DNA from: Ectobacillus funiculus
Lineage (GTDB): Bacteria > Bacillota > Bacilli > Bacillales > Bacillaceae_G
Direction of reading: 5' to 3'
Assembly (NCBI RefSeq): GCF_004138295.1
Contig: NZ_SCFM01000024.1
Span: 1 to 64,000 of the forward strand
Length of the DNA stretch: 64,000 nt
Made by a program: the position numbers and the translations under genes. Below the pieces are notes generated by a model that worked only from the letters and a program-made list of their open reading frames with translations, did not search any database and was not told where the DNA came from. Shown here one piece after another: positions 8,158-15,539 of this stretch. Numbering within the stretch: the first letter of the stretch is position 1; the number at the start of each line of letters is the position of its first letter.

Positions 8158-9190
8158 ACTACCCCCACCTACTCGCTAACGCTCCTTGAGGTGGGAGATT
8201 CTGTATCCTCTTCCTAGGAAGCGAAATACAGAGCCGTTCAACAGGCTTCCCATAGGACAAATAGGGAGAACTCACACGTTCTTGTACGTGACAAAGTCAC
8301 CGAGGTGACCTTGTCTCATACAAGTAGTGATAGTTGCTTCTCTTTTTTCACCCTATACGTGTTGCGATGTTCTTGCACCAATGCACCCACCATTCTGGAG
8401 CTCAATCCTTCTGGCTTTTGCGGCAAAATGATGGTGATGCAAGAACAGATGATGCCATTCCAAACGAAGTCAGGCTTCCCTTTCTTCTAACCAAACTTTT
8501 GGCACATACTTCTGCAAACTATCACGTTCTGCTTGTGTCAGCCCATAGTTACAAATCTCCTTGTTGAATAATGGATAAGATTGGCCCGATACATGATAGA
8601 ATAGGTGCGAACGAAGTACGCTGAATGCCTTCGTCAAAACACCCCATTGCTTCCAGTGGTGCTCCCCATCCTTGCGTTCTGTATAGGCTTGCAGTCCTTT
8701 TGGCACCTGTTCCTTCAGGTTCATGCCGCGCCTGCCAATGACGTAGGACGCTGCTTGATGGATCGAAATATGCATCTGTTTCATATACTTCATCTTCCCG
8801 ATCTGGCTTGTGAAGGCAGGATTCACCTCAAATACAGCGATTCCCATTTTGGCCGCTCGGCTGTGAATACCATCCTGCATCTTTTTATAGGCAAACAGGC
8901 TCATTCTTCGATTTTGCTTCCGATTACGGTAACGGCCGGCAGACTTGGAGAGGGTTGTGTCCAATGCTTCTAACACAATCGGCTTATTCCTTTGAACGGC
9001 GATGTCCACCAAACGAATCGCTTCTGCTTCTAGAATTTTGGTGATTTGTCCGCTTCGTTTTCCTGCTAAGGAGAAATAGAGACAAGAGGAGGAAAGTAAT
9101 TGTCCTTGTCCATTCACACTTCTTTTCAGAAAATCTGTTAAAAGAACTGTCTTCTTTAGAAATACTATCACCAAGTTCATCTTGTTACCT
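8155..9190 (-). mobile_element. decayed IS605-type TnpB element
   Basis: The right end (TGAACTAC followed by a hairpin of CCCCCACCTACTCG type) lies at 8155-8202 in reverse orientation, followed by a truncated TnpB-like gene reading leftwards. No left end or tnpA is visible; the upstream half of the element is gone. It separates the B12-riboswitch gene from the ZIP transporter. The left boundary is precise, the right one approximate. Confidence 0.6.
8470..9180 (-). pseudogene. 5'-truncated TnpB-related protein
   Basis: Only the C-terminal part of a TnpB-related protein remains. Recognisable are the central acidic strand (VLEALDTTLSK) that holds the RuvC Glu and the ..VNPAFTSQIGKMKY segment typical of this group. 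The first 25 or so residues of the open frame do not resemble the family, and the first RuvC Asp region is missing, so catalysis is not expected. Full proteins of this kind are about 400-550 aa; this frame has 236. Confidence 0.6.
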
Positions 9191-9323
9191 GTATTCTCAG
9201 TTAAAATTCCAAGATTCTACTTATCCAACCAACAGAGAAATCTCTGTTATGCGAGTGACATGACTATTCTCAAAAAATTAGGCATACACATGGAAAAAGT
9301 GGAATAGGAAGGAGGGCACCTAG

Positions 9324-10061
9324 ATGGAGAGCATAATGTTACCAATTATGACAGCTGCACTTGCCTTTGGCGGGTTGTTAGTAGGAGGAACGGTGGGTAT
9401 AACAGCTCGAAGTATGGTGACCAATCAAATGTATAGTTTGTATGCCTTTTGCGGAGGAATGTTGGCAGGGCTACTTACTTTTGAACTCATCCCAGAGACA
9501 CTTTCTGAGTATGAGATGACAGGACTCTTCCTTGGGGGAAGTATAGGTATTTTGTTGATGGTATTACTCCATATGCATTTTCATCATTCGCACCATCAAG
9601 AAGGAAGAGAAGGTGAAGCGTGGCGGTCCTTTCTATTCTTATCGCTTGCAATCTATATCCACAATGTTCCAACAGGTGTAGCATTCGGTATATCCATGAA
9701 GAACTTTGACACAGCAATACCCTTTTTGTTTGCTGCTGTTATTCATCATATTCCAGAGGGGCTTGCGCTAGCGATACCTTTCTTATTTACCAGGTTTCAT
9801 ATTGTATATTTTCTTTTGACGATTACATTACTATCACTTGTATTAGGAGTTGGAACTGTACTTGGCAGTGTCTTAAGAAGTGACCATATTCATTTAAATG
9901 GTGTGCTCATGGGCCTTGCGATTGGAACATTGGGGTATGTAACTGTGAACGAGATGTTATTAAAAGCACAGAAAAAGATGAGTGTATTTAGTTTCTCTTT
10001 ATTGGCTGGTGGAGGACTTGTATTAATACTGTTATATATAGAGAATTTTATCCAGCACTAA
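9324..10061 (+). CDS. ZIP-family divalent metal transporter
   Basis: Membrane metal transporter of 245 aa with about eight helices. The ZIP helix-4 and helix-5 metal motifs are clear: HNVPTG (about 112-117) and HHIPEG (about 140-145). A His-rich cytoplasmic loop (HMHFHHSHHQEG) lies between helices 3 and 4. GGAAGGAGG precedes the start. Substrate cannot be read from sequence; Zn, Fe, Mn or Co are all possible. The B12 riboswitch 1.6 kb upstream, now separated by a transposon remnant, points to cobalt as the original cargo (inference). Confidence 0.85.
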   Translation: MESIMLPIMTAALAFGGLLVGGTVGITARSMVTNQMYSLYAFCGGMLAGLLTFELIPETLSEYEMTGLFLGGSIGILLMVLLHMHFHHSHHQEGREGEAWRSFLFLSLAIYIHNVPTGVAFGISMKNFDTAIPFLFAAVIHHIPEGLALAIPFLFTRFHIVYFLLTITLLSLVLGVGTVLGSVLRSDHIHLNGVLMGLAIGTLGYVTVNEMLLKAQKKMSVFSFSLLAGGGLVLILLYIENFIQH

Positions 10062-10072
10062 TATGAATCATC

Positions 10073-10264
10073 ATGGAAAGGGATAAAGGATGCAAGAGAT
10101 TCATAGATCATGCTATGACACAAACGGTTTGTGTAGATATTGCATTTCAAGCTGTTATGATGTATCAAAACGGCGTATCTGTTCAGGAAGTCCGAGCATC
10201 CATTGATAAACAATATGAGAAAGGTTCGGTAAAACCAACAGCCACCCCTATGCCAACCATGTAA
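10073..10264 (+). pseudogene. C-terminal fragment of a PCYCGC-type protein
   Basis: The 63-codon frame matches only the tail of the PCYCGC-motif lipoprotein family: one Cys followed by DIAFQAVMMYQNGVSVQE and a Pro/Thr-rich end (PTATPMP). The signal peptide and the PCYCGC motif are missing, and no ribosome binding site precedes the ATG. It begins 12 bases after the ZIP gene. A degraded remnant is the best reading; a small standalone protein is less likely. Confidence 0.45.
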
Positions 10265-10378
10265 TGCTCAACAATCTATTTCTTTGAAAAAGTACATGTT
10301 TGTTTATACGAGTCTTGCGGAATTACTTGGCTAGTCATTTGTACATATAACTATGTTAGACTGATTGAATCTATACAA

Positions 10379-10434
10379 AAACAGTCTATACGAAATGGAA
10401 AGACTCTTATAGCTCCATTTAGCATAGACTGTTT
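10379..10434. terminator. bidirectional hairpin between the PCYCGC remnant and cydS
   Basis: AAACAGTCTAT pairs with ATAGACTGTTT, with a second inner stem AAATGGA/TCCATTT. It lies 23 bases beyond the cydS stop and can end both convergent transcripts. Confidence 0.65.
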
Positions 10435-10456
10435 ATGATGTGTAGCAGCACCTAAA

Positions 10457-10564
10457 TTAATGATCGCTCACTATGTTATCCTTCGATGCAAGCCAGAAAG
10501 CTGCAACAATTGATAAGATGACTATTAGGATCGGTGCATAGAAAATTAGAAAGTGACTCATCAT
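10457..10564 (-). CDS. cydS: cytochrome bd oxidase small subunit CydS
   Basis: A 35-aa single-helix protein (MMSHFLIFYAPILIVILS...) that starts 11 bases after cydB, with TAGGGAGGG as ribosome binding site. The FLIFYAP start and AAFWLASKD exit from the membrane match CydS of Geobacillus-type cytochrome bd, where it sits beside CydA helices and stabilises the b-type haems. Too short for most gene callers. It completes the operon. Confidence 0.8.
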   Translation of the reverse strand: MMSHFLIFYAPILIVILSIVAAFWLASKDNIVSDH

Positions 10565-10575
10565 ATGTTCCCTCC

Positions 10576-11604
10576 CTATGCATGATTGTTCCGTTTTCCT
10601 TGGACATATTCCTTGTTAAACAAGAACAGTTTAACTAGAAGATACAAGGATGGGATTAGCAAACCAAGTCCTGCAATAAATGCAACAATTAATGCTGTTG
10701 CCATTGATTTATTCGTAAAGCTATCAAAAATTGTGAGGTATGGATATAGTAAGTATGGGTAGTGAGATATACCATAACCAAAAAACGCAAGAAAGAACTG
10801 ACCTACCAATAGCCCAAAGGCCACTCCATAGGATTGTTTTCTCCATATCAGATAGACCGTTCCCATAAACAAAATCACCGATAAGCCAAACAGCCACCAT
10901 AAATCCAATAATCGCTCATAATGTTCAGGATTATGTGCCTTCAGTTCGATAATAATACCCGAAGCCGTGATAAGGGTAGGTCCTGCCCAAATCAGTGCAT
11001 ACTTTCGTAAGAGTGCGGTTGCACGATCATCTTTCGCTTGATGTGCATACCAAGTCAGGAATACTGATGAAATATATAATACTGCTGTGAGACTGAGTAC
11101 AACAATACTCCAAGTTAAAGGGCTTTTAAACAAGATCCAGTAATTGAGTGTGGGCCCCGTAGAGCCAACTTTTACAAAGCTACCTTCTGAAATGGTTAAT
11201 ACGATAGATAAGGACGCTGGAATAAGTAATCCAGAGATCCCATAAATAAATGTATACCTTTTTCTATTTGTAAGCCCACCATAAGTTGCAAATGCATAAT
11301 AGGAACCACGGATTGCGAGCAGGATAATCGCAAGGCTTGCAGGTACAAGTAACACCGTTCCGTAGTAGTATGCTGTTTTTGGGAAAAACCCAACAATCCC
11401 TACGAAAAAGAAAACTAAGAATACGTTAGTAACCTCCCAGACAGGCGATAGATAGCGTTGAATGACCTTGGTTAAAATATGTTGTTGTCCTGTTAGCGTA
11501 CTATATGCATTAAAGAAACCAGCCCCAAAGTCAACAGAAGCTATAATCACGTAACCGAAGAGAAAAACCCACAATACTGAAATACCTATTACCTCAAGTG
11601 TCAT
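10576..11604 (-). CDS. cydB: cytochrome bd menaquinol oxidase subunit II
   Basis: Structural subunit of the bd oxidase (342 aa, about nine membrane helices). The N-terminal FLFGYVIIASVDFGAG segment is diagnostic for CydB. The ATG overlaps the cydA stop by four bases, so the two are translationally coupled. It partners cydA and the CydS peptide downstream. bd oxidases give high-affinity, cyanide- and sulfide-tolerant respiration, which suits the reactive-sulfur genes later in the window (inference). Confidence 0.92.
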   Translation of the reverse strand: MTLEVIGISVLWVFLFGYVIIASVDFGAGFFNAYSTLTGQQHILTKVIQRYLSPVWEVTNVFLVFFFVGIVGFFPKTAYYYGTVLLVPASLAIILLAIRGSYYAFATYGGLTNRKRYTFIYGISGLLIPASLSIVLTISEGSFVKVGSTGPTLNYWILFKSPLTWSIVVLSLTAVLYISSVFLTWYAHQAKDDRATALLRKYALIWAGPTLITASGIIIELKAHNPEHYERLLDLWWLFGLSVILFMGTVYLIWRKQSYGVAFGLLVGQFFLAFFGYGISHYPYLLYPYLTIFDSFTNKSMATALIVAFIAGLGLLIPSLYLLVKLFLFNKEYVQGKRNNHA

Positions 11605-12947
11605 ACTGTAGCACCTTCCTTCTCAGATGCTCTATCGACCAATTCGCGTTCCACAGGGTTTTTACGAAACATCCGAGTAAGGACGACTACACTGCCAATT
11701 GCTAAAATAATATATAATCCAGAGAACAAGAGTAACATGACATCTACTTGACCGCTTGTGGTTGCCGCTTCCTTTGTCCGCATAAGTCCTCGCAATATCC
11801 ACGGTTGACGGCCTACTTCAGCCATCCACCACCCGGCTTCAATGCCAATGATAGAAAGAGGACCTCCAAGTACAATGAGCCAACGGAATAATTTAGACGA
11901 TATCAACTTCCATTTTCGCCAGGATCCGATTAGGAAGACAAATGACAACAGAGTCATCCATACACCAATTGTAATCATGACATCAAATAAATAATGAATA
12001 TAAAGAGGAGGAGTTTCATCCTTAGCAAACTGATCAAGCCCTATAACCTTCGCGTTTGGGGTGCTATGAGCTAGGATACTAAGTGCAAATGGGATTTTAA
12101 TGGCATACTTTACTTCCCCATCATCAAGGACACCATACAGAATGAGGGGAGCTCCCTTTTCTGTTTCGAAATGCCACTCAGCGGCAGCTAGTTTCTCCGG
12201 CTGGTATTCTGCTAGGTATTTTCCTGAAAAATCTCCAATTACTGCGGCAGCAATCGAAAAGATTAAGCCCATCTTCATCGTAAGCAGTAATGCTTTTTTG
12301 TGGTAAACATGATTGGAACCCTTCAATAAACGAAACGCCCCTATAGACGCTAGTACAAATGCTGATGTCATATAAGCAGTAGCCAAAACGTGTGCAACCT
12401 TAGTAGGCATGGCAGGATTGAACATTGCCAATATCGGATTTACATTTACTAATTGCCCATTTACTATATCAAACCCTTGTGGCGCATTCATGAATGCATT
12501 AACAACGGTAATAAAGATTGCGGAGAAAGATGCTCCTATAGCTACTGGAATTAACAGTAACAGATGTTTTTTAGGATTCTTAAAACGATCCCATGTGTAG
12601 ATATAGATGCCTAAAAAGATAGCTTCAAAGAAGAATGCGAATGTTTCCATGAATAGCGGGAGGGCAATAACATTTCCTGCCAGTTCCATAAAATTAGGCC
12701 AGAGTAGAGACAATTGCAATCCAATTGCAGTACCTGTTACAACACCAACAGCCACTGTAATAACAAAACCACGTGTCCATCGTCTTGCTAATAGAATATA
12801 ATGTTCATCTTGCTTCTTAATGCCAACCCACTGAGCAATCATAATCATGAGAGGGATACCGACACCAATAGTTGCGTAAATGATATGAAAAGATAATGTA
12901 AGTTCCGTTAGTACGCGACTAAAAAAGACAGCTTCTTCATTTCCCAT
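11601..12947 (-). CDS. cydA: cytochrome bd menaquinol oxidase subunit I
   Basis: Haem-bearing catalytic subunit (448 aa). Visible features: the N-terminal haem ligand region LSFHIIYATIGVGIP, a short quinol loop of the Gram-positive type, and the GRQPW motif (about residue 390). I place the start at 12947 (MGNEEAVFF) because AAAGGTGAATTTCAA precedes it; an upstream in-frame ATG at 13031 would overlap the small ORF at 12965-13060 and add a non-family 28-residue extension. The operon is small ORF-cydA-cydB-cydS. Confidence 0.92.
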   Translation of the reverse strand: MGNEEAVFFSRVLTELTLSFHIIYATIGVGIPLMIMIAQWVGIKKQDEHYILLARRWTRGFVITVAVGVVTGTAIGLQLSLLWPNFMELAGNVIALPLFMETFAFFFEAIFLGIYIYTWDRFKNPKKHLLLLIPVAIGASFSAIFITVVNAFMNAPQGFDIVNGQLVNVNPILAMFNPAMPTKVAHVLATAYMTSAFVLASIGAFRLLKGSNHVYHKKALLLTMKMGLIFSIAAAVIGDFSGKYLAEYQPEKLAAAEWHFETEKGAPLILYGVLDDGEVKYAIKIPFALSILAHSTPNAKVIGLDQFAKDETPPLYIHYLFDVMITIGVWMTLLSFVFLIGSWRKWKLISSKLFRWLIVLGGPLSIIGIEAGWWMAEVGRQPWILRGLMRTKEAATTSGQVDVMLLLFSGLYIILAIGSVVVLTRMFRKNPVERELVDRASEKEGATV

Positions 12948-12964
12948 TTGAAATTCACCTTTCC

Positions 12965-13060
12965 TTATCCTGAAATGATTCGTCCAATAAATGATAATCC
13001 CATAATTGCAGCTACAATAAAGGCTAACCAAACCAAGGTACGTTCTTGTTTTTTATACAC
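12965..13060 (-). CDS. 31-aa single-helix ORF leading the cyd operon
   Basis: GTG at 13060 follows GGGAGG with nine bases between. The product begins with charged residues (VYKKQERT) and continues as one membrane helix (LVWLAFIVAAIMGLSFIG). It ends 17 bases before cydA. No homologue recognised by me; it may be another small oxidase subunit, a translation-coupling leader or an assembly peptide. Distinct from CydS in sequence and position. Confidence 0.5.
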   Translation of the reverse strand: MYKKQERTLVWLAFIVAAIMGLSFIGRIISG

Positions 13061-13113
13061 CCATGCACACCTCCCTTTTTGCTCAATTAATCACAAATTT
13101 TAGCATATAGACT

Positions 13114-13211
13114 TTGTTCAAAACTTCACAATAATTGGTGGAAGTTCACCTTTTTATCAATGTATCACATCCTTCTTTATGTTGAAGATTGGGGTTGTGA
13201 CAACTTTACAA
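13114..13211 (-). promoter_or_regulatory. Rex-like operator sites in the cyd promoter
   Basis: TTGTTCAAAACTTCACAA (13114-13131) is a close fit to the Rex dyad TTGTGAA-n4-TTCACAA. A second related site, TTGTGACAACTTTACAA, lies at 13195-13211, and a partial one (TTGGTGGAAGTTCACC) between. On the minus strand TTGTGA could serve as -35 with TATATG 17 bases on, so the first site would overlap the promoter. Rex is the NADH/NAD+ sensor that controls cyd genes in Gram-positive bacteria. Confidence 0.6.
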
Positions 13212-13380
13212 CATTTCGATGGTAAAAATAGAAAATATGTTTTTGTTTTTCTTCTCCAATTATTCTCTTTGCAACAGCCATCATAATCATTAAGGAAGAC
13301 TCATACCTTCCACTTTCATAATCACTTAAATTAGGGATTTGATCTAAAGATGGCAAGGTTAAGTATTATACATTAATGGT

Positions 13381-13640
13381 AAAGGAGAAGGGAGTATAGG
13401 CACATAAAATAATTCTGACAGGATCACCTGTAAGCGAAATTCGAGACTGTGACCGTTAATTTTTTTACAAGTAATCAAAGAGCTATTTACAACCTAATGC
13501 TAAATTAGCAATTAGGTTGGGTGGTACGCGTGGCTGCCAGCAGTACAAAGCATAGGTGGGGCTTGTGCTAAGGATGAGGCTGATAGAAGTCCTTTCTATC
13601 AAATGAATAAGGTTATCTTAAAAAGCTTTCCAGATTATGG
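13381..13640 (+). other. structured intergenic region with a T-box-like motif
   Basis: A strong stem (CAACCTAATGCTAA against TTAGCAATTAGGTTG, one bulge) at about 13490-13519 is followed directly by GGGTGGTACGCG, which is one base short of the T-box core GGGTGGTACCGCG. No aminoacyl-tRNA synthetase or amino acid gene follows. It may be a decayed T-box leader or an unrelated RNA. Nothing else recognisable lies between 13212 and 13769. Confidence 0.3.
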
Positions 13641-13769
13641 ATAGGGTTTTTAGGTATTTATTTCATAGTTACATTCTGGAGTCTACCAAAATTTAGGTTA
13701 TGGTGCGAAAAAATATTATTCTATTTATTCGTAGATGTTCATAAATATAAAGAATTGAAGGGGGATAAA

Positions 13770-13909
13770 ATGAAGGCAATTGTGTACACAAAGTATGGTC
13801 CCCCTGAGGTTCTTCAACTGAAAGGGGACATTATCGAGATATTACTAAGCTAACAGGTAGTGGACAATATCCGCGTTTTGCCGTTAGTATTTCATACAGA
13901 CCCTTTTAA
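13770..13909 (+). pseudogene. alcohol dehydrogenase start fused to an unknown tail
   Basis: From a well-placed ATG (GAAGGGGGATAAA upstream) the frame reads MKAIVYTKYGPPEVLQLK, the typical N-terminus of zinc-type MDR alcohol dehydrogenase/quinone reductases, and then stops at 13851. In the next frame (13826-13909) an unrelated peptide tail GHYRDITKLTGSGQYPRFAV ends at a TAA. This looks like a deletion scar joining the start of one gene to the end of another. Confidence 0.55.
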
Positions 13910-13935
13910 AATTTAGCAGAAATCTTGACGGCAAT

Positions 13936-13954
13936 TAATAAGGTACCGTACAAT
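13936..13954. promoter_or_regulatory. candidate MarR operator, marR side
   Basis: TAATAAGGTACCGTACAAT lies 33 bases before the MarR start. Closely related sequences recur twice before emrA (14556 and 14594). Confidence 0.45.
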
Positions 13955-13986
13955 AAGGTTACTTATGATATTGGAAGGTGAAATAT

Positions 13987-14496
13987 ATGAAGGAAAACAT
14001 GCAGCCAGGCATTGAATCCAATATGAAACAGATGATTATGTCGGCTCCAGATAAACCGTCTGATGTATTGATTCAGTTACTGCGGGTCACACATGAGGTA
14101 CAACATGAACTGACTTCCAAGCTATCGTACTTTGGTCTCTCAGACCGAAAGTTTAAAATCCTGGCAATTTTGTTGAAGCAGGAGCGCCCTCTGAATCCTT
14201 CAGAGTTAGCTGATTATGCAGGAGTCACTCGTTCCACCATAACAGGTTTGCTGGATGGGCTTGAAAAGGATGAATTTATTAGAAGGAGCATTTCTGAGGA
14301 TCGAAGAAAAACAGCAATTCATCTAACAGAAAAAGGTCAGCAAATCGTGGGTACATTGGCTCCTCTTTATAGTACCCATATTACAAATATTTTCTCGAAG
14401 ATGACCAAAGAGGAACAGTTGCTTTTGATGGATCTACTGGAGAAAATCCAGGGTGGCTTACAGTATGCAAAGGATCATAACGTGTTTCCTACATGA
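13987..14496 (+). CDS. MarR-family repressor of the EmrAB-type pump
   Basis: Dimeric winged-helix regulator of 169 aa. The recognition region ELADYAGVTRSTITGLLDGLEKDEF (about 75-100) and the wing EDRRKTAIHLTEKG follow MarR practice. ATG at 13987 is preceded by GGAAGGTGAAATAT; a GTG nine bases upstream is less likely. It reads toward emrA-emrB and is separated from them by 377 bases containing repeats of its presumed operator, so it probably represses both itself and the pump until a lipophilic ligand binds. Confidence 0.8.
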   Translation: MKENMQPGIESNMKQMIMSAPDKPSDVLIQLLRVTHEVQHELTSKLSYFGLSDRKFKILAILLKQERPLNPSELADYAGVTRSTITGLLDGLEKDEFIRRSISEDRRKTAIHLTEKGQQIVGTLAPLYSTHITNIFSKMTKEEQLLLMDLLEKIQGGLQYAKDHNVFPT

Positions 14497-14509
14497 TATG
14501 GTTGGGTTA

Positions 14510-14549
14510 AATACGGAACGCTATGAATGAGGTTTCATGCCTCCGTATT
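14510..14549 (+). terminator. hairpin after the MarR gene
   Basis: AATACGGA and TCCGTATT enclose an inner ATGAA/TTCAT stem, 13 bases beyond the stop. It lacks a T run, so termination strength is uncertain. Confidence 0.4.
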
Positions 14550-14555
14550 GCCATA

Positions 14556-14612
14556 TAATTCGGTTCCGTACTATACACCTCCGTATAACTGTGTAATTCG
14601 GCACCGTACTAT
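14556..14612. promoter_or_regulatory. two direct operator-like repeats before emrA
   Basis: TAATTCGGTTCCGTACTAT (14556-14574) and TAATTCGGCACCGTACTAT (14594-14612) differ at two positions, 38 bases apart. The same core GGTnCCGTAC occurs before the MarR gene, which suggests a shared MarR binding sequence. Confidence 0.5.
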
Positions 14613-14682
14613 CCAATTCATTTTTTGCTGGATGGTTTTAGCATTGTTTTTACTATGAATCTCAAAGCAAAAGGATCCGTTA

Positions 14683-14706
14683 GACCGACTTTTATACATA
14701 TCGGTC
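14683..14706. promoter_or_regulatory. dyad GACCGA-n12-TCGGTC
   Basis: Perfect 6-bp arms in the spacer before emrA. It resembles TetR-type operators, but no TetR gene is adjacent. Confidence 0.25.
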
Positions 14707-14873
14707 AATTGGAGTTGCGATGTATAACCTTATAAAAGGACTCTTGATCAGAAAGATAACGGTGTCTCAACAGTCTTTAGCTTTTAAATCTTATAGGAAC
14801 AATTGTAATGTTTCTGCGAGAGATAGACTGTTTTTACAATAGAAATCAAAGAGGGCAGAAAGGAAGAGGATGA

Positions 14874-15527
14874 ATGAATCAGTTTCGAAGACTTATCGTA
14901 GTAAACATTGTCACTTTGCTTGTATTAGTTGGAGGGGGATTCCTTGGCTACTATTACTACAATCAAGCACAAAGCTATTTAACAACAGATAATGCCAAAA
15001 TTGATGGAAAGGCAATTGCAATCGCAGCCCCAGTATCAGGAAAGCTTGTGGAATGGACCGCTTCAACGGGGAAGGCATACAGTGCGGGCGATAAGGTAGG
15101 TTCCGTTTTAACAAGCAGTGGTACAACTGCTCAGCAGGTTGATGTGACAGTGCCAGTAGGATCGACACTCGTTCAAGCAAGTGCAAGCGAAAATGCGTTT
15201 GTTAGTGCAGGTTCTCCATTGGCTTATGCCTATGACATGAACAGCCTATATGTAACAGCAAATATTAAAGAAACAGACATTGATGACGTGAAAAACGGTC
15301 AGGATGTAGATGTGTACGTAGATGCATTTCCAAACACAACACTGACGGGAACAGTTGATCAAGTTGGTTTGACAACAGCAAATACCTTCTCCCTAATTCC
15401 ATCTGGAAGTACAACAGCAAACTATACGAAGGTAACACAGGTCGTTCCAGTAAGAATTGCTTTAGATCATACAAAATCTGTGAATATCGTGCCTGGGATG
15501 AACGTGTCAGTCCGTATTCATAAGTAA
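14874..15527 (+). CDS. short EmrA/HlyD-type membrane fusion protein
   Basis: Membrane-anchored adaptor (217 aa) for the MFS pump that follows 12 bases later. One N-terminal helix (about 8-28) is followed by the YYNQAQSYLTTDNAKIDGKAI start of the lipoyl domain, and PGMNVSVRIHK closes the beta-barrel. EmrA of Gram-negatives is about 390 aa; here the long coiled-coil hairpin is absent and the two lipoyl halves are almost joined, as in other Gram-positive two-gene pumps. GGAAGAGG precedes the ATG. Confidence 0.8.
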   Translation: MNQFRRLIVVNIVTLLVLVGGGFLGYYYYNQAQSYLTTDNAKIDGKAIAIAAPVSGKLVEWTASTGKAYSAGDKVGSVLTSSGTTAQQVDVTVPVGSTLVQASASENAFVSAGSPLAYAYDMNSLYVTANIKETDIDDVKNGQDVDVYVDAFPNTTLTGTVDQVGLTTANTFSLIPSGSTTANYTKVTQVVPVRIALDHTKSVNIVPGMNVSVRIHK

Positions 15528-15539
15528 GGGGGAGGTTGT

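Noticed and set aside
8470-8973. frames on the plus strand over the TnpB relic
   Set aside because: Shadows of the minus-strand TnpB-like sequence, with no homology of their own.
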